Shown here piece after piece: positions 32,068 through 40,479 of a stretch of 64,000 nt of DNA (the stretch's first letter is position 1; each line of letters opens with the position of its first letter). Made by a program: the position numbers and the translations under genes. The stretch covers positions 3,473,501-3,537,500 of the forward strand of contig NZ_CP012332.1 of assembly GCF_001263175.1 (NCBI RefSeq), in the 5' to 3' direction. The stretch is from Vulgatibacter incomptus (lineage in GTDB: Bacteria > Myxococcota > Myxococcia > Myxococcales > Vulgatibacteraceae). The notes beneath the pieces are model-generated. The model was given only the letters and a program-made list of their open reading frames with translations. It did not search any database and had not been told where the DNA came from.

Positions 32068-33857
32068 TCGGTCCCTCCGCTCGCGCGCGAGGGCGCGAAT
32101 TCCTCCAGCTCGCCTTGACGCTGCTGCTCCGCGGCGAAGGCGGCGTAGATGCCGTTCGCGCGGAGCAGGCTCTCGTGCGAGCCGCGCTCCACTACCCGCC
32201 CCTCGTCCAGGACCAGGATCGAGTCGCAGCGGGCGGCGGCCGCGACCCGGTGGGTGATCAGCACCACCGTCCGCCGCTGCGCCTGCCGCTCGATCGCGTC
32301 GAGGATCGCCGCCTCCGTCCGCGCGTCCACCGCGCTGAGCGGATCGTCGAGGATCAGGATCCGGGGTTCCCACACCATGGCGCGGGCGAGCGCGACCCGC
32401 TGCTTCTGGCCGCCCGAGAGCTGCACGCCGCGCTCCCCCACCACCGTGTCGAAGCGCTCGGGGAGCGAGAGAACCTCTTCGAGCACCTGGGCGTCCGTGG
32501 CGCCTTCGCGGATCCGCTCGACGGATTCGGCCGAATCCGGCTCGTCGAAGGCCAGGCCGATGTTCCTCGAGACGGTGGTCGAGAACAGGAAGGCGTCCTG
32601 CTGGGCGTAGCCGATCGCAGACCGCACCGCCGACAACGGCAGCGCGCAGATGTCGCGGCCGTCGATGCGCACCGTCCCGGCCGGGGTCGCGAGCAGCCGC
32701 GCGAGGAGCTTCGCCAGCGTGGACTTGCCTGAGCCCGTCCGCCCGACGATCGCCAGCGAGTGGCCCGCGGGGACCTCGAACGACACGTCCCGCAGAACGT
32801 CCTTCGCGCCGTGGGCGTACCGCAGTCCCGTCACCGACAGCGAGCCCTCGACCCGGTCGGGCGCGGGCTCGTGGCCGTCGACCACCTCCGGCTCTGCGTC
32901 GAAGATCTCGCGGATTCGCGCGAAGCTCGCCCTGCCCCGCTGGAGGACCGACAAGGAGAATCCCAGCGCGAGCATCGGCCAGGTCATCCGCGCGAGCGCC
33001 AGCCAGAACGCGAAGAACGATCCCGGCGAGAGGCCACCGTCGTCCGGCCCGCGCAAGAGCAGCGCGCCGCCGTACCAGAAGAAGATCAGGATCCCGAGGG
33101 CGCTGACCGCGCCCATCAGCGGCCCCAGCGATCCGCGCAGGCGGGCGAGCGCGAGGCTGGCGTCCAGGTAAGCGCGGTTGGCCTCGTCGAACCGCTCGCG
33201 CTCGCGATCCTCGATGCCGAAGCTTCGCACCACCCGCACGCCGGCGAGGTTGGATTGCACCACCTCCGTCAGCCGGCCCAGCGCGGCCTGGTTCTGGCGC
33301 ATTCGCGTGTAGAGGCCGCGCGAGAGGGTGCGGGAGGCCAGAATCAGCAGCGGCATGGTCGCCATGCAGGCGAGCGTCAGCATGCCGGAGACCGACGCCA
33401 TCACCTGCAGCGCGCTGGCCGTCGCGAACGCGACGTTCACGAGGTTCAGCACGCCGAAGCCGAGGAGCATCCGGACCTGCTGCAGGTCGCTGGTGGCGCG
33501 GCTCATGATCTCGCCGCCGCTCATCCTCCGGAAGAAGCCGGTTCCCAGCAGGTGCAGCCGGTCGAGCAGCCTGGCCCTCAGGTCGTACTCGGCGTCGCGC
33601 CCGGCGTTGAAGAGGAACCAGCGACTCGCCACCCGGGTCGCGAACGCCGCAGCCGCAAGCCCGAGCATGAGGGCGGCCGGCACCCAGGCCGCCGTCGAGT
33701 CCTCGCCGAAGATCGCGTCGATGGCGGCCTTCGCCTGCCAGTCGATCCGATTCATCGCCGCCTGGAAGAGGGCGAGCGCCACCGTGCCTGCCGCGTAGGC
33801 AGGCAGGTACTGACGAAACTGACCGCCGAGGGTTGGCGGGACGGGATGGGAACGCAA
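32064..33857 (-). CDS. ABC exporter half-transporter, MdlA-like
   Basis: A 597-residue half-transporter. Walker A GRTGSGKST near residue 375, canonical signature LSGGQKQRVALARA near 479, Walker B RILILDDPLSAVD near 500 where Asp replaces the catalytic Glu. The sequence order and ATGA overlap with the next gene match MdlAB/SmdAB-type heterodimers in the inner membrane. The start is TTG at 33857, since no ATG precedes the first transmembrane helix. Substrate unknown; related systems export drugs. Confidence 0.92.
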   Translation of the reverse strand: MRSHPVPPTLGGQFRQYLPAYAAGTVALALFQAAMNRIDWQAKAAIDAIFGEDSTAAWVPAALMLGLAAAAFATRVASRWFLFNAGRDAEYDLRARLLDRLHLLGTGFFRRMSGGEIMSRATSDLQQVRMLLGFGVLNLVNVAFATASALQVMASVSGMLTLACMATMPLLILASRTLSRGLYTRMRQNQAALGRLTEVVQSNLAGVRVVRSFGIEDRERERFDEANRAYLDASLALARLRGSLGPLMGAVSALGILIFFWYGGALLLRGPDDGGLSPGSFFAFWLALARMTWPMLALGFSLSVLQRGRASFARIREIFDAEPEVVDGHEPAPDRVEGSLSVTGLRYAHGAKDVLRDVSFEVPAGHSLAIVGRTGSGKSTLAKLLARLLATPAGTVRIDGRDICALPLSAVRSAIGYAQQDAFLFSTTVSRNIGLAFDEPDSAESVERIREGATDAQVLEEVLSLPERFDTVVGERGVQLSGGQKQRVALARAMVWEPRILILDDPLSAVDARTEAAILDAIERQAQRRTVVLITHRVAAAARCDSILVLDEGRVVERGSHESLLRANGIYAAFAAEQQRQGELEEFAPSRASGGTE

Positions 33858-33935
33858 GGCGCGGAGTTCTAACCCGTCACCCGGCTGCCCGCACGCCGAT
33901 TCGCACGGCGGGCCTGGCGCCCGTCGGCAGGGCGA

Positions 33936-34397
33936 TCATCCCCTCTTTCGCTCCCACTCGTCGTAGAGCCCGTCCTCGTCGGCGGGGCGCAGCGGGCGCA
34001 AGGCGAGGGACCGCTCACGTGGCTCCCGGGCCATCTGCTCGTAGATCGGTGCCGTGGAGAGTCCGTAGGCCTCGCCCTCCTCGTTGGAGTAGGCGAACCA
34101 GGCGGCCTCGATCCCGCTGAGGTACATGGCGGCCAGGCACATGGGGCACGGGTGGCCGCTGGCGTAGACGACGCAGCCGGCCAGGGTGGCGCTGCCGAGG
34201 ATCTGGCTCGCCTCGCGGATGGCCAGGAGCTCGGCGTGGGCGGTCGGATCCTTCATCCGGTTGACCTGGTTGACCCCCCGGGCGACCACCCGGCCGTCGC
34301 GCACCAGGACGGCCCCGAATGGACGGCCTCCGGCCTCGATGTTCTCGCGGGCAAGGGCGATGGCCTCGCGCATGAAGTCTTCGACAGGCGTCTCCAT
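33936..34397 (-). CDS. nucleoside deaminase, guanine deaminase-like
   Basis: A 153-residue cytidine-deaminase-fold enzyme with both zinc motifs: TAHAELLAI (HAE, residues about 55-57) and HPCPMCLAAMY (PCxxC). The C-terminal region EAYGLSTAPIYEQMAREPRERS resembles bacterial guanine deaminase. It deaminates a free base or nucleoside in the cytoplasm. ATG 34397 starts METPVEDFM. Divergent from an SRPBCC gene. Confidence 0.9.
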   Translation of the reverse strand: METPVEDFMREAIALARENIEAGGRPFGAVLVRDGRVVARGVNQVNRMKDPTAHAELLAIREASQILGSATLAGCVVYASGHPCPMCLAAMYLSGIEAAWFAYSNEEGEAYGLSTAPIYEQMAREPRERSLALRPLRPADEDGLYDEWERKRG

Positions 34398-34523
34398 CAA
34401 CGACCTCCGGCGGCTACCAGCATCTTGGCTATTCCGTTCCGCACCCCCAAGGGAACCACGATCACCTCAGAAGGTTTGCCTTGGCGGTGGACCATCCAAA
34501 GTCGGGCTCGGTAGAGTCCTCGC

Positions 34524-34925
34524 ATGGCCAAACTCCGACCCTCGCGAACGCTATCCGTTGCGATCGATCGACCGCCGGCGGAGGTCTACGCCTTCGCGGC
34601 GAATCCGGAGAAACTCCCGCGGTGGTCCTTCATCACCTCGGTCGCGCTCGAGGACGGCGTCTGGCGGGCGCAGACTCCCGCGGGCACGGTGGGCATTCGC
34701 TTCGTGGATCCGAATCCGCTCGGTGTGCTCGACCACTTCGTCACCGTGGGCCCGGACAACGTGGTCTACTCGCCCATGCGCGTCATCTCGAACGGCGCCG
34801 GCAGCGAGGTGCTCTTCACGCTCTACCGACTCGACTCGATGTCCGACGAGGACTTCGAGCGCGACGCGCAGACCATCGCGGGCGACCTGGCGAAGCTGAA
34901 GGAGGTCCTCGAGGCGTCTGCCTGA
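34524..34925 (+). CDS. SRPBCC family protein
   Basis: A 133-residue Bet v 1-like protein: LSVAIDRPPAEVYAFAANPE and LPRWSFITSVALEDGVW, closing with a helix (DEDFERDAQTIAGDLAKLKE). It differs from the AHSA1-type paralogues and is closer to polyketide cyclase/dehydratase-like members. Function unknown. Confidence 0.9.
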   Translation: MAKLRPSRTLSVAIDRPPAEVYAFAANPEKLPRWSFITSVALEDGVWRAQTPAGTVGIRFVDPNPLGVLDHFVTVGPDNVVYSPMRVISNGAGSEVLFTLYRLDSMSDEDFERDAQTIAGDLAKLKEVLEASA

Positions 34926-34973
34926 TCGTCGTGGTGCGCGTGCGGGCAGCGTTGGCCCCGCGAAACCGCGGTG

Positions 34974-35813
34974 CTACTCGCGATCTCGTGCTACGCGCAG
35001 TCGCTGGGCGAAGAACTCGAGAATCTCGTCGCGCGCTGCGCGGGTGGGCTCGCCGGCGGCGTCGATGAGGTGCGCCGTCACCACGCTGTGGGGACCGCCG
35101 ATGACCTGCGCGAAGAAGGGCGGCGGGTTCGTGTTCGCGGCCGTAGAGGGCAGCACCCTTGGCTCGAAGCGTGGGCCCAAGGCGGCCGCATAGGCCGCAA
35201 AGCGCTGCGCCGTGCAGAAGCGATCGCCCTCGAAGCGGTAGGCGCGCACGGTCAGGCCTTCGCGCTCGAGCCGCGCTTTCACCGCCGCCGTCTCCTCGGG
35301 CGCGATCTGGATCGCCCCGGGTTGGTCTAGCGGCAGCGACGGTTGGCAGAGGACGGGCGCCAGCATCGCGGGCTCGAGCATCATGCTCAGCGCGAAGTTG
35401 CCGGTGAAACACATGCCGATGGCGCCCACGCCGGGTCCACCGCACTCCTCGTGCGCGAGGCGGGCGAGCGCCCGCAGCCATCGGGTCACGGGGCTCGACT
35501 CGCTCGCCGCGAGCGCACGGAACTCGGCGCTCACGCACGCACCCTTCAGCACGGCGAGCCCTTCCTCCGCACGAGGGTAGGCGCCGTCCCTGCCGAACAA
35601 CGAGGGCATGTAGACGGTGAAGCCGGCGTCTCTCACCCAACGTGCGAAGCGCGCGACGTGCGGGCTGATGCCGGGCATCTCGGCCATGACGATGACGCCA
35701 GGGCCGCGGCCCGCGACGTAGACGGCCCGCGTGGCCCCTTCGAGCGTGATCGGGCGGTGCTCGAAGTCGTGGAGAGGGTCGTCGGCGGTCGATTCGGCAA
35801 CAGGAGCGGTCAT
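34974..35813 (-). CDS. dienelactone hydrolase family protein
   Basis: A 279-residue alpha/beta hydrolase. The nucleophile elbow GAIGMCFTGNFAL has Cys as in dienelactone hydrolase; GVIVMAEMPGISPHVARFAR is the oxyanion region and GGPHSVV carries the His. Family members open lactones of aromatic degradation or act as carboxylesterases. ATG 35813 begins MTAPVAES. Divergent from a GlxA-like regulator over a 73-bp region with an operator-like inverted repeat. Confidence 0.9.
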   Translation of the reverse strand: MTAPVAESTADDPLHDFEHRPITLEGATRAVYVAGRGPGVIVMAEMPGISPHVARFARWVRDAGFTVYMPSLFGRDGAYPRAEEGLAVLKGACVSAEFRALAASESSPVTRWLRALARLAHEECGGPGVGAIGMCFTGNFALSMMLEPAMLAPVLCQPSLPLDQPGAIQIAPEETAAVKARLEREGLTVRAYRFEGDRFCTAQRFAAYAAALGPRFEPRVLPSTAANTNPPPFFAQVIGGPHSVVTAHLIDAAGEPTRAARDEILEFFAQRLRVARDRE

Positions 35814-35849
35814 GCCTGGAACCTGCCTCGAAGAAGCGGCCGCAACCAG

Positions 35850-35884
35850 TGGCAGGAATGACATTCTTCGGTCTATTCTTGCCA
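35850..35884. promoter_or_regulatory. operator-like inverted repeat TGGCAGGAAT-N15-ATTCTTGCCA
   Basis: Ten-bp arms with one mismatch, between the divergent hydrolase and GlxA-like genes and three bases before the latter's GTG start. Arms of this kind (TGGCA-GAAT) are common next to DJ-1/AraC regulators. Confidence 0.6.
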
Positions 35885-35886
35885 TC

Positions 35887-36894
35887 GTGATCACGCACGT
35901 GTTGCTCGACGGAGTGTCCGACGGCTCGCTGGGCGTCGGCCTGGACGTGGTCGGCACTGCCGCTCAACTCGCGGAGGCCGGACTTGCCGCTGGTCCCATC
36001 CGAGCGACGTCGTTGCGACAGCGCGTAGTGTCGCTCGACGGCCGGCCGGTGCGCTCGGGGACGGGCCGCTCCGTCGCGGTGGACGGCGCGCTCAGCGTCC
36101 GCAGCGTGAAGGCGGGAGACGTGTTGATCATGCCGGGCCTCTCGGCAGCCAGCGAGCCGGCCATCGATCGGCTGCTCTCGCGCGACGACACGGCTCGCGG
36201 CATCGAGCTCCTCGCTCGAGCTTCCGCCAAGGGCGCGATGGTCGCGGCGTCCTGCTCGGCGACCTTCGTCCTCGCCGCGTCCGGTCTCCTCGCGGGACGG
36301 AGCGCGACGACGACGTGGTGGCTCGTGCCCGTCTTCGCGCGCCGATTCCCCGACATCCACGTGTGCGCGGACCGGATGGTCGTCGAGGCCGAAGGCGTCC
36401 TCACCGCGGGCTCGGCTTTCGCACACGCGGACTTGATGCTCGCCATCGTCTCGCGCGTGGCGAGCCCGTCGCTCGCACACCTGGTGGCTCGCTACCTGGT
36501 GCTCGACGAGCGCGCCTCACAGGCGCGCTACATGGTGTTGGAGCACCTCCGCACCTCGGACCCAGCGCTGCGAGCGATGGAGCGCTTCATCGCCACGAAC
36601 CTCGATCGACAGCTCACGCTCGACGAGCTCGCTCGTGCCGCTCGGCTCTCGACGCGCACGCTCGCACGGCGGGTCCAGGCCGGCCTCGGCATGACTCCGA
36701 TCGAGCTCGTGCAGCGCAGGCGCGTGGCCCACGCTGCGCACCTCCTCGAGACGACCCGGGAGTCGGTAGACGAAGTAGCCGCGAGGGTGGGCTACTCCGA
36801 CGCTGCCGCGTTTCGACGGGTGTTCCGACGCTACGTCGGCGAGACCCCGCGGGGACGGCCCGTTGCGACGCGCTCCAGTCCAGAAGACGATTGA
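35887..36894 (+). CDS. GlxA-like regulator: DJ-1/PfpI plus AraC domains
   Basis: A 335-residue regulator. Residues 1-190 are a DJ-1/PfpI amidotransferase-like sensor with the elbow GAMVAASCSATFVLAASGLL and TTTWWLVPVFARRFPDI. Residues 230-325 form the AraC HTH pair (LDELARAARLSTRTLARRVQ and VDEVAARVGYSDAAAFRRVF). GTG 35887 is the start because the sensor begins there (ITHVLLDGVSDGSLG). It probably controls the divergent dienelactone hydrolase. Confidence 0.9.
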   Translation: MITHVLLDGVSDGSLGVGLDVVGTAAQLAEAGLAAGPIRATSLRQRVVSLDGRPVRSGTGRSVAVDGALSVRSVKAGDVLIMPGLSAASEPAIDRLLSRDDTARGIELLARASAKGAMVAASCSATFVLAASGLLAGRSATTTWWLVPVFARRFPDIHVCADRMVVEAEGVLTAGSAFAHADLMLAIVSRVASPSLAHLVARYLVLDERASQARYMVLEHLRTSDPALRAMERFIATNLDRQLTLDELARAARLSTRTLARRVQAGLGMTPIELVQRRRVAHAAHLLETTRESVDEVAARVGYSDAAAFRRVFRRYVGETPRGRPVATRSSPEDD

Positions 36895-36897
36895 GCG

Positions 36898-37332
36898 CTA
36901 CTTCGGCGCAGCGCGGGAGCGCATTGCAGGGACGACCGCCACGGCCTTCCCATCGCTCCCGGCGCGCTCGCCGCTCACGAACGCTGCATATTCGGCCGAC
37001 TCGACGCCGTAGAGCGCGACACATCCGGTCCCGTCGCTGTGAACGCCCCAGCCGTACCTCTTGCCGAGGTCGGAGGCGCGAAGGCACGCCTGCCCCTTGG
37101 AGAAGAACGCTCGCCGGGCCTCTTCGCGGTCCTGCTGCCGGATGCCGTTCCGATCCGCGTAGACCGTGAAGATCACGTCGTCCGAGGTGTAGCGGTACGG
37201 GTTCTCGCGAATCATCCGGTAGGTTCGGAGCGCGATCGAGGGGTTCTCGGCTTCGCGCGGCGCAATGCCGCGATCCGCCGCGCTGTCCGGCGCGATGGCG
37301 ATGAAGGTGTCGACGTAATTCGTAGTTCCCAT
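36898..37332 (-). CDS. DUF6157 family protein
   Basis: A 144-residue protein matching the family throughout: MGTTNYVDTFIAIAPDSAAD, NPYRYTSDDVIFTVYADRNG and FFSKGQACLRASDLGKRYGW, then VALYGVESAEY. No function is established for DUF6157. The stop is 4 bp from the convergent GlxA-like gene. Confidence 0.9.
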   Translation of the reverse strand: MGTTNYVDTFIAIAPDSAADRGIAPREAENPSIALRTYRMIRENPYRYTSDDVIFTVYADRNGIRQQDREEARRAFFSKGQACLRASDLGKRYGWGVHSDGTGCVALYGVESAEYAAFVSGERAGSDGKAVAVVPAMRSRAAPK

Positions 37333-37417
37333 CGGACGTCCATCCTACCGTGAATCCGGACCGCTCACGCTCAGATCCCCTTCGCCCTCCGCGATCTCGA
37401 GGTGCTAGGCTCCGATC

Positions 37418-37843
37418 ATGAAAACAGGATCAAGAATCCTCTTTTTCTCCGCGGTTGCGATTGGTGGCCTCGTGGCCGCGTTTAACATTGCGTTGTACAC
37501 TCTGCGCTCAATGGTGGACTCTGTGTGCGAGAACGAAGAGATCTACCGTGTCGCGAACCCTGGGCAGACGAGGGAATACGTCCTCTATTTGCGCGATTGC
37601 GGTGCGATTGCCGCGACCAGAGGACACGTTTCCATCGTCCCGTACGGAGAGGCCCTGGACGTCCGCAGGGGTTACGTGGTCGACCTTGGCCGACCCGTCC
37701 GCGGAAGCGTGATGCAAGGCGTTTCGATTCAGTGGCGTGACGATCACAATCTCGCGGTCTGCACCAAGCGGATGACGACGGGTGAAGAGCTCGACGACCG
37801 GGTCGAAGACGTGACGGTCACTTTTTCCTCCTGCGAAGAATAG
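37418..37843 (+). CDS. small membrane-anchored or exported protein, unknown
   Basis: A 141-residue protein with one hydrophobic N-terminal segment (RILFFSAVAIGGLVAAFNIA). The rest is soluble, beta-rich and has four cysteines (VCENEE, LRDCGA, VCTKRM, SSCEE) that could form two disulfides outside the cytoplasm. It resembles small DUF-type periplasmic proteins but no family is named with confidence. Base composition is slightly less G+C-rich than neighbours. Confidence 0.65.
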   Translation: MKTGSRILFFSAVAIGGLVAAFNIALYTLRSMVDSVCENEEIYRVANPGQTREYVLYLRDCGAIAATRGHVSIVPYGEALDVRRGYVVDLGRPVRGSVMQGVSIQWRDDHNLAVCTKRMTTGEELDDRVEDVTVTFSSCEE

Positions 37844-38041
37844 CGGCTAGTCGGGGCCGCGCGACCGATTGGTATCCCATGATTGAGGGAGCAAAGCTCA
37901 CGCCAAGCGGTGAGAGACGCCCTCCCGCGGCCTCAAGCAACCACCGCCGAAGCTCGAAACAACGTTCGCTAATGGTGTGATCGTCTGGCACTTTGCCGCG
38001 CCCGGTGGGGACCTCATCCCTCCGAAAAGAGAGACGACACC

Positions 38042-39289
38042 ATGCAGTTGCGTTCCCTTATGTTCGTAGCGACCGGCGTGTCTGCCCTGGTCACTGCCTG
38101 CTCCGATCCTGCCCCCGAGGTGCTCTCGCCCGTCGCCCACTCGGGCGAATACGGCGATCTATCGGGAACGCCGGATCTAGCCCCCTACGTGAAGTCCTCC
38201 GAGCTCCACGCGCTCGCACGGTCTGGATCGTACGACGACCTCTCGGGGACCCCGGACCTCAGCGTCTACGCGACACGCGAGGAGCTTCCTGCGGTCGCGC
38301 TGTCCGGTGAGTACGCCGATCTGCAGGGCACCCCCGACCTCTCGGTCTATGCGCCCGCCGAGAGCTTCTCCCTGGTCGCCTTCTCCGGCCGTTACGCAGA
38401 TCTTACCGGCACGCCCGACCTCTCCGCCGTCGCCCTCTCCGGAAACTATGCGGATCTGGGCGGCACCCCCGACTTGTCCGTCTACGCAAGCGTTGCGGGA
38501 CTCTCGCCGGTGGCGAGCTCGGGCCACTACGACGATCTCGGCGGCAGGCCCTGGACAGGTGATGCCTCGCAGATCCGCACGAGCGCCGGCGTGACCTTCG
38601 GAGAGACGGCACGCGAGCCGCTCAACGTCCTTGTCGCCGACTACGGGAGAAGCGAGATCGATCAAGCCAGCGACCAGGACGGGGGCGCCTACGGCCCATA
38701 CGGCTCCCATTGGCAGTCGTTCACCAACACGGTCGAGGGAGTCCTCGACGGGATCGACGTCGACCGATGGTGGGATCCCGGCGTCGATTCCGGCTACACG
38801 CTCAACGTCTACGAGGGCGACGGGACGGGCGGGATGCGCATCTATACGGAGTCCGAAGTCTCGGTCTCCAACGGCTTCCACACGGTCACGCTCTCCAACC
38901 CGGTGCGGCTCGAGGCATACAAGAAGTACACCTGGGAGCTCGTGAATCCGTCGCCGTTCACTCTCGTCGGCTACAACTGGTCGACCTACACGGGAGGACG
39001 CGGCGGCACGAACATCCCCGAGATGTCGTACCACTTCTCCACCCGGATGCGGCAGGACCTCGGGACGTCGCGCCCGGCCCTCGCCGTCACGGCCCTCGGC
39101 AAGGTGGGCGTGGGTACCTCTACGCCGACCGCCGCCCTGGACGTTGCGGGCGACCTGCGCGTGCGCGCGTCGTCGTCGCCCGCCTCCAACGACCCCTGTA
39201 GCCCGGGCCAGATCTCGTGGGACGCCGGCTACGTCTACGTCTGCGTCCAGGCCAACACCTGGAAGCGCGCGGCGCTCTCTTCGTACTGA
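38042..39289 (+). CDS. lipoprotein with tail-fibre-like SGxYxDLxGTPDL repeats
   Basis: A 415-residue protein. Lipobox VTAC ends at Cys20. From residue 31 to about 180 there are seven imperfect repeats with SG-x-Y-x-D-L-x-G-T-P-D-L, the same rhythm as SGSYNDLTNKP repeats in phage tail fibres and bacterial adhesins. A 110-residue DUF4082-like or jelly-roll part follows (SHWQSFTNTVEGVLDGIDVD), then VGVGTSTPTAALDVAGDL, a motif of trimeric tail-fibre heads. This suggests a trimeric, lipid-anchored surface fibre. A strong hairpin follows the stop. Confidence 0.78.
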   Translation: MQLRSLMFVATGVSALVTACSDPAPEVLSPVAHSGEYGDLSGTPDLAPYVKSSELHALARSGSYDDLSGTPDLSVYATREELPAVALSGEYADLQGTPDLSVYAPAESFSLVAFSGRYADLTGTPDLSAVALSGNYADLGGTPDLSVYASVAGLSPVASSGHYDDLGGRPWTGDASQIRTSAGVTFGETAREPLNVLVADYGRSEIDQASDQDGGAYGPYGSHWQSFTNTVEGVLDGIDVDRWWDPGVDSGYTLNVYEGDGTGGMRIYTESEVSVSNGFHTVTLSNPVRLEAYKKYTWELVNPSPFTLVGYNWSTYTGGRGGTNIPEMSYHFSTRMRQDLGTSRPALAVTALGKVGVGTSTPTAALDVAGDLRVRASSSPASNDPCSPGQISWDAGYVYVCVQANTWKRAALSSY

Positions 39290-39298
39290 GACGCCTCA

Positions 39299-39326
39299 GG
39301 CCGCCGCCTTCGCCGGGGCGGCGGCC
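39299..39326. terminator. strong hairpin between convergent genes
   Basis: GGCCGCCGCC and GGCGGCGGCC, perfect 10-bp arms with an eight-base loop, between the fibre-like lipoprotein and ada. No clear T-run. Confidence 0.55.
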
Positions 39327-40394
39327 CTATCCGCGTTCACGCTGGAGCAGCTCGCGCTTTCGTTCCACGCCCCAGCGGTAACCGGAGATGTCGCCGTCTC
39401 GGCGCACCACCCGGTGACAAGGGATGGCCACGGCGATGGTGTTGGCCCCACACGCCTGCGCGACGGCTCGCACCGACTTGGGCGAGCCGATGCGCTCGGC
39501 GAGCTCGGTGTAGCTCACCGTCGTTCCCGGAGGAATTTCGCGGAGCGCCTGCCAGACCCGCTCCTGGAAAGCCGTGCCGCGCACATCCAGCGGCAGGTTG
39601 AGGCCGATAGAGGGAGACTCGACGAAGCCGACGACTTCGGCGACCAGCTGCTCGAAGCTCGGATCGCCGCCGATCAGCTCGGCTTTCGGAAACTGGTCCT
39701 GCAGATCGCGCACGAGCCGCTCCGGATCGTCGCCCAGGAAGATGGCGCAGACGCCGCGCTGGCTCCGCGCCACCAGGATCGCCCCCAACGAACACTGGCC
39801 GACGGCGAAGCGAATCGCGGCTCCGGCGCCGCCTGCGCGGTAGTCGCGCGCCCGCATGCCGAGCATCTGGTCCGACGCCTCGTAGAAGCGGCTGCTGGAG
39901 CCGAAGCCCGCTTCGTAGATCGCCTCCGTCACCGAGCCATCGGTTGCGCTCAGCTCCTCGCGGAGCCTTCTCGCGCGCTGCGCCGCGGCATACGCCTTGG
40001 GCGTCAGTCCCGTCTCGGCCTTGAAGACCCGGTGCAGGTGGAACGGGCTCATCCCTGCCTGGTCCGCCAGCTCGTCGAGCGTGGGGAGCGTCTCCGACGC
40101 CTCGATCCGCCTGCAGACCTCGGCCACGAGTGTGGCCCGCTCGGTGGCGGCGATCGTCTGGTCACCCTTGGTGCGGCGGCTCGGCCGAAACCCGGCCGCC
40201 TCGGCGGCAGCGGACGTGTCGAAGAACTCCACGTTCTCTCGCCTGGGGAGGCGAGCCGAGGAGCTCGGGCGGCAGTACACACCCGTGGTGCGAACCCCAT
40301 ACACGAAGTGGCCATCGGCGCCGGGATCGCGCGCCTGGACGGCACGCCAGCGCGCCTCGTCGGTGTCGTACGGGAAGGATGAGGTCGAGTTCAT
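39327..40394 (-). CDS. ada: Ada-type DNA methyltransferase/AraC regulator with degenerate zinc site
   Basis: A 355-residue protein with the whole Ada layout: an N-terminal phosphotriester-methyl acceptor domain, an AraC helix pair (LDELADQAGMSPFHLHRVFK; VTEAIYEAGFGSSSRFYEAS) and the C-terminal O6-methylguanine methyltransferase with AVAIPCHRVVRRDGDISGYR, Cys326 as acceptor. In the first domain only Cys41 (E. coli Cys38, methyl acceptor) remains in GVYCRPSSSARLPRREN; the positions of Cys42, Cys69 and Cys72 are Ser45, Ser72 and Thr75. O6-alkylguanine repair should be intact; zinc-dependent phosphotriester repair and activation are doubtful. An in-frame GTG at 40403 would add three residues. Confidence 0.93.
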   Translation of the reverse strand: MNSTSSFPYDTDEARWRAVQARDPGADGHFVYGVRTTGVYCRPSSSARLPRRENVEFFDTSAAAEAAGFRPSRRTKGDQTIAATERATLVAEVCRRIEASETLPTLDELADQAGMSPFHLHRVFKAETGLTPKAYAAAQRARRLREELSATDGSVTEAIYEAGFGSSSRFYEASDQMLGMRARDYRAGGAGAAIRFAVGQCSLGAILVARSQRGVCAIFLGDDPERLVRDLQDQFPKAELIGGDPSFEQLVAEVVGFVESPSIGLNLPLDVRGTAFQERVWQALREIPPGTTVSYTELAERIGSPKSVRAVAQACGANTIAVAIPCHRVVRRDGDISGYRWGVERKRELLQRERG

Positions 40395-40479
40395 GGTCGC
40401 CACTCTACGGCCGAGTTCGATCGCAAGAACTCCGCTTCTTGCGGCCGAATTCTACCCGCTTGGCGGGCCATCTCGGCCG

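Noticed and set aside
38042-39289. A prophage remnant
   Set aside because: Only the fibre-like repeats suggest phage. A lipobox, a single gene and ordinary neighbours argue against it.
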